Assembly: GCA_002427975.1 (NCBI GenBank)
Contig: DIZT01000149.1
Span: 51,219-67,017, forward strand
Direction of reading: 5' to 3'
Length of the DNA stretch: 15,799 nucleotides
Source of the DNA: Micrococcaceae bacterium UBA6021
GTDB taxonomy: Bacteria; Actinomycetota; Actinomycetes; Actinomycetales; Micrococcaceae
Both the position numbers and the translations under genes were made by a program. Positions 6,949 to 13,422 of the stretch are shown piece after piece (the stretch's first letter is position 1; the number at the start of each line of letters is the position of its first letter). Under the pieces are notes generated by a model, which saw nothing but the letters and a program-made list of their open reading frames with translations, had not been told where the DNA came from and did no database searches.

Positions 6949-8439
6949 GTGTCACATCATAGGTTGGCCCCCAATGTCCACGAGCAGACCAACGCCCTCG
7001 CGGCGGCGCTGAGCGCCCTGCGGACCGAGCTGGAACTCCCGGGGTCATACCCGGCCGAGGCGCTGCGGGATGCCGAGGCGGCCGTGGCCGTGCACGAATT
7101 GCCGGGCGCGGACCTGACGGACGTGGAGTTCCTCACCATCGATCCGGCGTCGTCCACGGACCTGGACCAAGCGCTGTTCATCCAGCGCGCCGGTACTGGC
7201 TACCGGGTTCTTTACGCCATTGCTGACGTGCCGTCCTTTGTCCGCCCCGGTGGCGGCCTGGACACCGAAACCCGCCGCCGCGGCCAGACGTTCTACGCCC
7301 CGGACGGCCGTATCCCGCTGCACCCCGAAGTCATCAGCGAAGGGGCCGGCAGCCTCCTTGCGGGGCAGTTATGCGGCGCATATATCTGGGAGTTCGGGCT
7401 GGACGATGACGCTCAGGTCGCCACGGTTACTGTCCGCCGGGCCACCATCCGCAGCCGGGCCAAGCTGAGCTACAAAGGCGTCCAGGCCGAACTCGACGCC
7501 GGAACAGCCGGTCCTGTCCTGCAGCTGCTGAAGGAAGTAGGGCTCAAGCGGGTCGAGCTGGAGCGCCGCCGCGGTGGGGCCAGCCTGAACATGCCTGAGC
7601 AGGAAATCGTCCAGCTGCCCGACGGCGGCTACCGGATTGCCGCTGCGCCGCAGCTTCCGGTGGAGGACTGGAACGCCCAGATTTCCCTGATGACGGGGAT
7701 GGCGGCGGCAAACCTGATGCTGGCGGCAAAAGTGGGCATCCTGCGCACCATGCCCGCCCCGGACGAGCGCTCCCTGCGCCATTTCCGCCTCCAGACCGAG
7801 GCATTGGGCAAGCCGTGGGACGGCAAAATCAGCTACGGCGAATACCTCCGCAGCCTTGATCCGACAGAGCCAAGGCAGCTGGCCATCCTGCACTCCGCCG
7901 GCATGCTGTTCCGCGGCGCCAGTTACACGGCCTTCGACGGCACCGTGCCTGAAGATGCCGTCCAGTCCGCCATTGGCGCCGCCTACGCCCACACCACGGC
8001 ACCGCTCCGGCGTCTCATCGACCGCTTTGTCCTGGTGATCTGCGAGTCCCTGAGCAACGGCAGGCCTGTACCCGACTGGGCGCGGGAAGCGCTGCCGTCC
8101 CTGCCGGAGATCATGGCCGGATCCGACCAGCTGGCATCGCGCATGGAACGCATGGCGCTGGACACCGTGGAGGCCGCGCTCCTGGTCAACCACGTCGGCC
8201 AGGAATTCGAGGCGATCGTGATTTCCGGCTCCAAGCCGCAAAAGGACAACGGAAACGGCAACGGCGCCAAGAACAGGGCTGCGAAAAACGGGAGCGGCCC
8301 CTCGGGGATCATCCAGATCGCCGAACCCGCCGTGACGGCCCGGTGCGGCGGCGACCTGGAGTCCGGAACCAAGGTCCGGGTCCGCCTGATCTCCTCCGAT
8401 ATTGCCGCCCGCGAGGTCCACTTCGAGCTGCTGGCCTGA
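6949..8439 (+). CDS. RNB-domain (RNase II family) 3'-5' exoribonuclease
   Basis: RNase II/R family enzymes degrade RNA processively from the 3' end in the cytosol. The 496-residue protein is shorter than E. coli RNase II and lacks an evident N-terminal cold-shock pair. The RNB catalytic stretch reads TIDPASSTDLDQAL, giving D65, D71 and D73 as metal ligands, with Gln74 where E. coli RNase II has Asp210. Downstream are the RRRGQTFYAPDGRIPLHP segment and YAHTTAPLRRLIDR (346-359), matching the conserved Arg region (TSPLRR) near the active site. The C-terminal OB/S1-like part carries a low-complexity insert (about 429-455, N, G, K rich). The open frame extends upstream through thiE, but the GTG at 6949 fits the family start and a TAACCT box 7 nt before it. 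Confidence 0.88.
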   Translation: MSHHRLAPNVHEQTNALAAALSALRTELELPGSYPAEALRDAEAAVAVHELPGADLTDVEFLTIDPASSTDLDQALFIQRAGTGYRVLYAIADVPSFVRPGGGLDTETRRRGQTFYAPDGRIPLHPEVISEGAGSLLAGQLCGAYIWEFGLDDDAQVATVTVRRATIRSRAKLSYKGVQAELDAGTAGPVLQLLKEVGLKRVELERRRGGASLNMPEQEIVQLPDGGYRIAAAPQLPVEDWNAQISLMTGMAAANLMLAAKVGILRTMPAPDERSLRHFRLQTEALGKPWDGKISYGEYLRSLDPTEPRQLAILHSAGMLFRGASYTAFDGTVPEDAVQSAIGAAYAHTTAPLRRLIDRFVLVICESLSNGRPVPDWAREALPSLPEIMAGSDQLASRMERMALDTVEAALLVNHVGQEFEAIVISGSKPQKDNGNGNGAKNRAAKNGSGPSGIIQIAEPAVTARCGGDLESGTKVRVRLISSDIAAREVHFELLA

Positions 8440-8490
8440 ACGATGCGCCCTGTTTGAACAGCCCAAGCCGGAATTCCGGGTCCATACGGC

Positions 8491-8496
8491 TAGACT
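8491..8496 (+). promoter_or_regulatory. Probable -10 box for the DEAD-box helicase transcript
   Basis: TAGACT fits TANNNT. At -35 distance there is no TTGACA; instead a perfect 12-bp palindrome CCGGAATTCCGG (8468-8479) occupies the place, which could be a regulator site. A start near 8503 would give a 5' leader of about 225 nt for the helicase gene. Confidence 0.45.
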
Positions 8497-8728
8497 GAAG
8501 AAGTAGAAATGGATGCCCGGTCGTTGATTTCCTTGATTTTGAATTCAACAAGCCCGCTCCTACGCGATCTTGAGATACACCCGTTGGTCACCAGTGCCAG
8601 CATTTAGATAGCCCGCGATCGGCTTCCACTGGATTTGCTTGCGCGCCAGAGCGTGCTCCGGAACGGCCACGTTGGCCGGCCCGTTGAGCAGGCAGCGCCA
8701 ATGCCCAAATGAATAAGGAAACTCCCCT
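8497..8728 (+). other. Long 5' leader of the helicase gene (non-coding or with a short upstream ORF)
   Basis: This 230-nt stretch between the -10 box and the helicase GTG has no long plausible gene. It is AT-richer near 8521-8550, where TTGAATTCAA (8539-8548) is a perfect palindrome. CGGCCA/TGGCCG (8664-8678) forms a tight hairpin with a CGT loop, and CCAGTG (8591-8596) can pair with CACTGG (8627-8632). Long structured leaders are known for cold-inducible helicases and cold-shock genes, so a regulatory role is plausible but inferred. Confidence 0.45.
8509..8607 (+). CDS. Possible 32-codon upstream ORF in the helicase leader
   Basis: An ATG at 8509, about 12 nt after the TAGACT box, opens a 32-codon frame rich in Leu, Ile and Ser (MDARSLISLILNS...) that stops at TAG 8605-8607. 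Only GAAG/AAGTAGAA precedes it, so the ribosome site is weak. It could be a leader peptide or chance. I recognise no homology and give it low confidence. Confidence 0.2.
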   Translation: MDARSLISLILNSTSPLLRDLEIHPLVTSASI

Positions 8729-10432
8729 GTGAGTGAATTGCATACCCACCAGATCCTGAGTGACGACTCCGGCATCGAGACGCTCGAACCCGAAGAGACC
8801 ATCATCTCGGACGAGAAGCCGCACGAGATCGAGGAGAAATCCTTCGCTGACTACAACGTCCGCGCCGATATCGTGGAGTCCCTGGCCGATGCCGGGATCA
8901 CCCACCCCTTCCCCATCCAGGCCATGACCCTGCCGGTGGCACTGGCAGGCCACGACATCATCGGACAGGCCAAGACAGGCACCGGCAAGACCCTGGGCTT
9001 CGGTATCCCCGCCCTGCAGCGCGTGGTGGGTCCGGATGACGCCGGATTCGACAAGCTCGCCGTTCCCGGCGCACCACAGGCCCTGGTCATCGTGCCGACC
9101 CGCGAGTTGGCCGTCCAGGTGGCCAACGACCTCCAGAATGCGGCCCGCAAGCGCAACGCCCGCATCACCACCATCTACGGCGGCCGCGCCTACGAGCCGC
9201 AGGTCGAGGCGCTGCAGAAGGGCGTCGAGGTTGTGGTCGGTACTCCCGGCCGGCTCATCGACCTCTACAAGCAGAAGCACCTCGTCCTGAAGAACGTCAA
9301 GATGGTCATCCTGGACGAGGCCGACGAAATGCTGGACCTGGGCTTTCTGCCGGATGTGGAAACGCTCATCGCCGGTACCCCTGCGGTCCGCCAGACGCTC
9401 CTGTTCTCCGCCACCATGCCTGGCCCGGTCGTTGCCATGGCCCGCCGCTACATGACGCAGCCCACGCACATCCGGGCGGCCGACCCGGACGACGAGGGCC
9501 TCACGAAGCGCGACATCCGCCAGCTCATCTACCGCGCGCACAGCATGGACAAGATCGAAGTTGTTGCCCGCATCCTGCAGGCCCGGGGCCGCGGCCGCAC
9601 CATCATCTTCACCAAGACCAAGCGCACTGCCGCGAAGGTGGCCGAGGAACTCGTGGACCGCGGCTTCGCCGCCGCCGCCATCCATGGCGACCTGGGCCAG
9701 GGCGCCCGCGAGCAGGCGCTCCGCGCCTTCCGCAACAACAAGGTGGACGTTCTCGTGGCCACCGACGTCGCCGCCCGCGGCATCGACGTCGACGACGTCA
9801 CCCACGTCATCAACTACCAGTGCGTCGAAGACGAAAAGATCTACCTGCACCGCGTGGGCCGCACCGGCCGCGCCGGCAACAAGGGCACCGCCGTGACCTT
9901 CGTCGACTGGGACGACATGCCCCGCTGGGGCCTGATCAATAAGGCCCTGGGCCTGAGCGTCCCGGAGCCGGTGGAAACCTACTCCTCCTCACCGCACCTC
10001 TACGAAGAGCTGGACATCCCGGAGGGCACCAAGGGCCGCCTCCCCCGCAACAAGCGCGTGCTGGCCGGCGTCGACGCCGAGGTCCTTGAGGACCTGGGCG
10101 AAACCGGCAAAAAGAACACCCGCCCCAGCGGCGGACGTGACGGCGGGCGCGATGGTGGCCGAGACAGCAACCGCGACGCCGGCCGCTCCGGTGCTCGCGA
10201 CAGCAGCCGCCGCACCGGCGAGCCCGGCGGACGCTCCGGTGACCGTCGTCGTCGTACCTCTGATGCGGCGACCGCCGGCACCAGCCCCGCCCCGGAACCG
10301 GTTGCTGCGGCTCCGGCCGACGGCGAAGTGGACCCCCGTGCCCGCCGTAGCCGGACCCGCACGCGCCGCCGCAACGGCGAAGTAGTGGCCGGCGCCGACA
10401 ACGGCGCGCAGCCCGGCAGCACCGAGGCATAA
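8729..10432 (+). CDS. DEAD-box ATP-dependent RNA helicase
   Basis: DEAD-box helicases unwind short RNA duplexes with ATP and act in ribosome assembly, mRNA decay and cold adaptation. The 567-residue protein has a complete motif set: Q motif with the upstream Phe (SFADYNV, then PFPIQ at 60-64), motif I AKTGTGKT (81-88), Ia PTRELA (123-128), Ib TPGR (172-175), II DEAD (196-199), III SAT (227-229), then RGRTIIFTKT, V ATDVAARGID and VI HRVGRTGRAG. The last 120 or so residues are a disordered tail with Arg/Gly/Asp repeats and later Ala/Pro/Arg-rich stretches, typical of an RNA-binding tail. The acidic first 35 residues are also atypical. GTG start at 8729 follows AAGGAA (8715-8720) with 8 nt spacing. 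The methyltransferase gene begins 8 nt after its stop. Confidence 0.95.
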   Translation: MSELHTHQILSDDSGIETLEPEETIISDEKPHEIEEKSFADYNVRADIVESLADAGITHPFPIQAMTLPVALAGHDIIGQAKTGTGKTLGFGIPALQRVVGPDDAGFDKLAVPGAPQALVIVPTRELAVQVANDLQNAARKRNARITTIYGGRAYEPQVEALQKGVEVVVGTPGRLIDLYKQKHLVLKNVKMVILDEADEMLDLGFLPDVETLIAGTPAVRQTLLFSATMPGPVVAMARRYMTQPTHIRAADPDDEGLTKRDIRQLIYRAHSMDKIEVVARILQARGRGRTIIFTKTKRTAAKVAEELVDRGFAAAAIHGDLGQGAREQALRAFRNNKVDVLVATDVAARGIDVDDVTHVINYQCVEDEKIYLHRVGRTGRAGNKGTAVTFVDWDDMPRWGLINKALGLSVPEPVETYSSSPHLYEELDIPEGTKGRLPRNKRVLAGVDAEVLEDLGETGKKNTRPSGGRDGGRDGGRDSNRDAGRSGARDSSRRTGEPGGRSGDRRRRTSDAATAGTSPAPEPVAAAPADGEVDPRARRSRTRTRRRNGEVVAGADNGAQPGSTEA

Positions 10433-10439
10433 CAGCCTC
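10424..10439 (+). promoter_or_regulatory. Small hairpin across the helicase stop, before the methyltransferase start
   Basis: GAGGC (10424-10428) pairs with GCCTC (10435-10439) around an ATAACA loop containing the helicase TAA stop. The only Shine-Dalgarno-like GAGG before the methyltransferase ATG (10441) is inside the stem. Ribosomes terminating on the helicase would open it, which suggests translational coupling; this is inference. Confidence 0.35.
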
Positions 10440-10440
10440 T

Positions 10441-11313
10441 ATGACTGACACCGTCTGGGCGCCGGACGGCAGCAACCTGGTGGTTCACGCGGACAACGCG
10501 GAGTTCCTCCCCTCGCTGCCGGACGGCGCCTTCACCTTGATATACGTTGACCCGCCGTTCAACACGGGCAGGGTCCAGAAGCGCCAGGAAACGCGGATGG
10601 TGCTGAACACCGACGGTGACGGCGACCGCGTGGGCTTCAAGGGCCGTTCCTACGACACCATCAAAGGCGCCCTGCACCGGTACGATGACGCCTTCAGTGA
10701 CTACTGGTCATTCCTGGAACCCCGGCTGGTGGAGGCCTGGCGTCTGCTGGCCGACGACGGCACGCTCTACCTTCATCTGGACTACCGGGAAGTCCATTAC
10801 GCCAAGGTCATGCTTGACGCGATCTTCGGCCGGGAGTGCTTCCTGAACGAGATCATCTGGGCCTACGACTACGGTGCCCGCGCCAAATACCGCTGGCCCA
10901 CCAAGCACGACAACATCCTCGTGTACGTCAAAAACCCGGCAAAATACCACTTCGACAACGCCGAGGTGGACCGCGAGCCGTATATGGCGCCCGGCCTGGT
11001 GACACCGGAAAAGCGGGAGCTCGGGAAGCTGCCCACCGACGTCTGGTGGCACACCATCGTCTCGCCCACGGGCAAGGAAAAGACCGGCTACCCCACGCAG
11101 AAGCCAGAGGGCCTCATCCGCCGTGTGGTGTCGGCGTCGAGCCGGCCCGGTGACTGGTGCCTGGACTTCTTCGCCGGTTCCGGAACCCTGGGCGCCGTGG
11201 CGGCCAAACTGGACCGGAAGTTCGTGTGTGTGGACCAAAACCAGCCGGCCATCGACGTGATGGCCAAGCGGCTGGCTGCCAAGGCCGACTTCGTGGAGTT
11301 TTACCCTAGCTAA
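10441..11313 (+). CDS. Site-specific DNA methyltransferase (beta-class, N6-adenine or N4-cytosine), orphan
   Basis: The protein should transfer a methyl group from S-adenosylmethionine to an amino group of adenine (N6) or cytosine (N4) in DNA. The 290-residue product has motif IV first, YVDPPFNTG (DPPF at 37-40), and the SAM-binding motif I near the end, DFFAGSGTLG (242-251), preceded by GYPTQKPEGLIRR (motif X-like). This order, catalytic motif before SAM motif with the target-recognition region between, defines the beta class. DPPF is compatible with either base type. No restriction endonuclease or specificity gene lies on either side, so it looks like a solitary methyltransferase. ATG at 10441 is 8 nt after the helicase stop with no independent ribosome site, so it is probably translated by coupling. 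Its target site cannot be read from the sequence. Confidence 0.88.
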   Translation: MTDTVWAPDGSNLVVHADNAEFLPSLPDGAFTLIYVDPPFNTGRVQKRQETRMVLNTDGDGDRVGFKGRSYDTIKGALHRYDDAFSDYWSFLEPRLVEAWRLLADDGTLYLHLDYREVHYAKVMLDAIFGRECFLNEIIWAYDYGARAKYRWPTKHDNILVYVKNPAKYHFDNAEVDREPYMAPGLVTPEKRELGKLPTDVWWHTIVSPTGKEKTGYPTQKPEGLIRRVVSASSRPGDWCLDFFAGSGTLGAVAAKLDRKFVCVDQNQPAIDVMAKRLAAKADFVEFYPS

Positions 11314-11354
11314 CTGAACTGGCCCGGTGACGCGCAGCCGGGGAGGCGCCTTTA

Positions 11355-11381
11355 TGTGGGGCCTGTGCGCTCGGCCCCACA
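11355..11381. terminator. Hairpin after the methyltransferase gene, probable terminator
   Basis: TGTGGGGCC (11355-11363) and GGCCCCACA (11373-11381) form a perfect 9-bp GC-rich stem with a 9-nt loop. A smaller CCCGG/CCGGG hairpin lies at 11323-11342. T-tracts are poor on both sides (TAAAGG on the minus strand), so termination may be Rho-assisted. It lies between convergent genes and could serve both. Confidence 0.5.
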
Positions 11382-11443
11382 CAACACTTCACAGTCGACG
11401 CCACGGCCTCTGGCGCGGGCGGATCATCGGGATGCCGCCGGGG

Positions 11444-11590
11444 TCATGGGCCGCACACCACCTGAATGCCGCTGCCGGACTGGCGGTTGTCCAAGGCCAA
11501 TCCATGACCGGCGCACATGTTGGCCAGCAGCGTGGCCGCATCGCCGTTCATGTAGTTGCCCGTTTGACCGGCGGGCGTTACCGATCCGTC
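11444..11590 (-). pseudogene. Displaced 3' part of the small secreted protein gene (-1 frame)
   Basis: Reading on in the -1 frame past the TAA at 11578-11580 gives SVTPAGQTGNYMNGDAATLL followed by a further stretch ending in IQVVCGP and TGA (11444-11446). Third codon positions are strongly G/C, as in real genes here. The segment carries two Cys residues and a Gly/Asn-rich turn style consistent with a secreted domain continuing the 11578-11823 frame. It has no start or ribosome site of its own. A one-base indel (mutation or sequencing error) would explain the arrangement; no slippery heptamer is evident at the junction. Confidence 0.5.
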
Positions 11591-11823
11591 TCGCCAATGA
11601 GCGTCAGCGTTCCCGGCGGGACGAAAATCCACACATCCGGCTCGAAGGGAAGCACCACCCAGTTGCCCTGGACATAGACGGTACCGAAGGGCAGCTCCAC
11701 TGCTTTGGCATGGGAGGTATCCACGGGCCGACTCACGTTTTCGCAGTGAAGGGCTTGTGCAGCTGGAGCGACAAACATCAGCGCGAACAGCGCAGCGCCG
11801 ATTGCAATGACTTTCCTGATCAT
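11578..11823 (-). CDS. Small secreted protein, probably truncated by a frameshift
   Basis: I do not recognise the family. The 81-residue product starts with a Sec signal peptide: basic MIRK, a hydrophobic stretch to about residue 20, and a likely cleavage after AQA (22-24). The mature part starts LHCENVSRPVDTS and contains VYVQGNWVVLPFEPDVWIFVPPGTL, a beta-rich pattern. The ATG at 11823 is preferred over an upstream GTG at 11880 because GAGGAGA precedes it at good spacing and the signal peptide begins there. The frame stops at TAA 11578-11580, but the -1 frame continues with coding-like sequence to 11444, so the intact protein would be about 125 residues. A promoter-like TTGACT-N16-TATCGT lies upstream. 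Confidence 0.65.
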   Translation of the reverse strand: MIRKVIAIGAALFALMFVAPAAQALHCENVSRPVDTSHAKAVELPFGTVYVQGNWVVLPFEPDVWIFVPPGTLTLIGETDR

Positions 11824-11878
11824 GATGTCTCCTCTGAATAAAGAGACCAACAGGGTCGCGGTCGGTACAGCAAGACAC

Positions 11879-11906
11879 ACGATACTCCTGCCTTAAACCA
11901 AGTCAA
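11879..11906 (-). promoter_or_regulatory. Promoter of the small secreted protein gene
   Basis: On the minus strand TTGACT (11901-11906) and TATCGT (11879-11884) are 16 nt apart, close to the sigma-70 type consensus and the best -35/-10 pair in the window. It would give a leader of about 50 nt before the ATG at 11823. The -35 forms one arm of the inverted repeat at 11902-11925. Confidence 0.55.
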
Positions 11907-11925
11907 TCGTCGGCTGACGCTTGAC
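11902..11925. repeat. Inverted repeat: PHP-gene terminator or operator over a -35 box
   Basis: GTCAA and TTGAC form the outer arms, with CGTC/GACG inside around a GGCT loop. One mismatch interrupts a 10-bp stem. On the minus strand it stands 16 nt after the PHP gene stop and is followed by TTGGTTTAA, so it can act as a terminator. It also covers the TTGACT -35 of the next gene, so an operator is equally possible. Confidence 0.45.
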
Positions 11926-11940
11926 GCGGGAGGCCAATCC

Positions 11941-12789
11941 TCAGCCGCGTACCACTACTGAACCGGTGGCCAGCTCCTCAATCCGGGCCAGCACCTCGGG
12001 AGCCGTGAGGTTCTCGCCGAGGAGGTTCGGTTTACCTGTTCCGTGGTAATCCGAAGAGCCCGTCATCAGCAGTCCATGCTTGGCCGCGAGACCCCTGAGG
12101 AATTCCCGCCCCTCCTCCGGGTTGTCCCGGTGCTCCACTTCCAGGCCGAGCAGGCCGGCGTCGATCATCTCGCGGTAAGTGCGCTCGCCCACCACTCGGC
12201 CGCGGCCGGATGCCACGGGATGGGCGAAGACGGGCACGCCGCCAGCGGCCCGGACAAGTTCGACGGCGGTGGTAGGGTCCGGTGCGTAGTGCTGCACAAA
12301 GTAGCGCGAATGTGAGGTGAGGATGGAGGCGAATGCCTCTGAGCGGTCCGAAACCACGCCCGCCGCCACCAGGGCATCAGCGATGTGCGGCCTGCCCAGG
12401 GTGGCGCCGGGGGCAACATGGTGGATGACGTCGTCCCAGGTCAGCGGATAGTCTTCGGCGAGCAAGGTCACCATGCGTTCGGCCCGGGTGAGGCGCGCAT
12501 CCTTGGCCTTGGTAATTTCCTCAAGCAGGCCCGGGTGCGACGGATCGTGCAGGTAGCTCAGCAGGTGCACGCTGATGCCCTGATCCGTCCGGCAGGAAAC
12601 CTCCATGCCCGGGACCAGCGCCACACCGTTTTCCAACGCTGCGCGGGACGCTTCGGCCCAGCCGTCGGTGGAGTCGTGGTCCGTCAGGGCGACGACATCC
12701 AGACCTGCCTGCGCCGCTGAGGCCATGACGTCGGCGGGGGTTTCCGTGCCGTCGGAAACGTTGGAGTGGGCATGCAGGTCAATCCTCAC
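11941..12789 (-). CDS. PHP-domain phosphoesterase (nucleoside 3',5'-bisphosphate phosphatase / RNase AM-like, TrpH/YciV family)
   Basis: Proteins of this PHP subfamily are metal-dependent phosphoesterases; characterised members remove the 3'-phosphate from nucleoside 3',5'-bisphosphates (pAp) or trim 5' ends of short RNAs. The 282-residue protein has the full metal-ligand set: DLHAHSNVSDG (D4, H6, H8), LTDHD (37-39), PGMEVS with E63, LGRPHIA, VFAHP, LEVEHRD and SSDYHG near the C-terminus. This compact length fits TrpH-type enzymes rather than a DNA polymerase PHP domain. GTG at 12789 is the start that keeps the DLHAHS motif at the N-terminus; a TAGGCT box 6 nt upstream suggests a leaderless mRNA. 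It is downstream of the SnoaL-like gene on the same strand, 27 nt apart. Confidence 0.87.
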   Translation of the reverse strand: MRIDLHAHSNVSDGTETPADVMASAAQAGLDVVALTDHDSTDGWAEASRAALENGVALVPGMEVSCRTDQGISVHLLSYLHDPSHPGLLEEITKAKDARLTRAERMVTLLAEDYPLTWDDVIHHVAPGATLGRPHIADALVAAGVVSDRSEAFASILTSHSRYFVQHYAPDPTTAVELVRAAGGVPVFAHPVASGRGRVVGERTYREMIDAGLLGLEVEHRDNPEEGREFLRGLAAKHGLLMTGSSDYHGTGKPNLLGENLTAPEVLARIEELATGSVVVRG

Positions 12790-12795
12790 CTCCCC

Positions 12796-12801
12796 AGCCT
12801 A
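12796..12801 (-). promoter_or_regulatory. Probable -10 box of the PHP gene (leaderless)
   Basis: TAGGCT on the minus strand, identical to the thiE box, is separated from the GTG at 12789 by 6 nt (GGGGAG). That GGGGAG is too close to the start to serve as an ordinary Shine-Dalgarno. Confidence 0.45.
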
Positions 12802-12816
12802 GTAGACGGCGTTGGC

Positions 12817-13257
12817 TCAGGTATTGCCGCCCTCAGCCCCCGGCGTCCTGACCACGCCGAGCTGCTGTATTAACCCGAGGTCATCCCTGCTGGACCAATG
12901 CTCAACGATCCGCCCGTGCTCGATGCGATGGATCGCCACCGCACTCTCCCGCAGGTTGGCGCCGGTGGCAGGGAGCGGACCGGGAAGGTCGCCCTGGTGG
13001 GTTCCGGATGCGGTCAGACGGGTTACAACGCGGTCCCCCTCAGCGACCTGGTCCTCTATCTCGTGCCGTCCAGGGGTGGCCGTCCAAAAGATACTGAAGG
13101 CCACCTTGAGCCCCTCGCGCCCGCCCGGCAATCCGGGAAACGGCGGGTTGTGGTCAAGGTAGTCTTCCGCGACCAGCTCATCCATCGCAGCAATATTTCC
13201 CGCATCGATCTCTGCGTAGAACCGCCGGACCAGAGCTTTATTGTCATCGGTTTCCAT
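12817..13257 (-). CDS. SnoaL-like polyketide cyclase / ester cyclase family protein
   Basis: A 146-residue single-domain protein of the SnoaL-like (NTF2-fold) superfamily. It shows NKALVRRFYAEIDAGNIAAMDELVAEDYLDHNP near the N-terminus, PGGREGLKVAFSIFW, and the closing strand pattern ESAVAIHRIEHGRIVEHW. Related proteins include polyketide cyclases, but most small stand-alone members have no known substrate, so the actual reaction is undetermined. I start it at the ATG at 13257, with GGGAAAG upstream, because the preceding open frame (to 13806) runs antisense to the aminopeptidase gene and does not resemble the family. No polyketide genes are nearby. It may share a transcript with the PHP gene, 27 nt downstream, although that gene seems to have its own promoter. 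Confidence 0.85.
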   Translation of the reverse strand: METDDNKALVRRFYAEIDAGNIAAMDELVAEDYLDHNPPFPGLPGGREGLKVAFSIFWTATPGRHEIEDQVAEGDRVVTRLTASGTHQGDLPGPLPATGANLRESAVAIHRIEHGRIVEHWSSRDDLGLIQQLGVVRTPGAEGGNT

Positions 13258-13362
13258 GGCCGTCTTTCCCGTTGCACGGACGCCTGTTCGGTACCTGACA
13301 GTCGCCGTGGAAGGCAGTCGTAAACCCCCGCGCCTGTCCTGCGCGAGGGTCGCCGGGCAGCA

Positions 13363-13394
13363 GCGGACCATAGTCCGCTCCCCTTGTGGCCCAA
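13363..13394 (-). promoter_or_regulatory. Candidate promoter of the SnoaL-like gene with overlapping palindrome
   Basis: Minus-strand TTGGGC (13389-13394) and TATGGT (13367-13372) are 16 nt apart. The -10 lies within GCGGAC-CATA-GTCCGC (13363-13378), a perfect 6-bp inverted repeat extended by one A-T pair outside. It sits in the 165-bp gap between divergent genes. Operator function is inferred from position alone. Confidence 0.35.
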
Positions 13395-13422
13395 GCCTGC
13401 CCGCTGGTGAGACGATGGTGCG

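Noticed and set aside
7369..8466. 365-codon minus-strand open frame opposite the RNB gene
   Set aside because: High-GC antisense shadow without motifs or a start signal.
8588..9850. 420-codon open frame antisense to the helicase gene
   Set aside because: Its sequence is the mirror of helicase codons (Asp/Val/Gly rich), with no ribosome site or family motif. The sense strand encodes all helicase motifs.
10120..10420. Repetitive GGACG/CGCGAC sequence in the helicase 3' end considered as a repeat array
   Set aside because: It is explained by codons for the Arg/Gly/Asp-rich RNA-binding tail. There is no regular spacer pattern, so it is not CRISPR or a tandem array.
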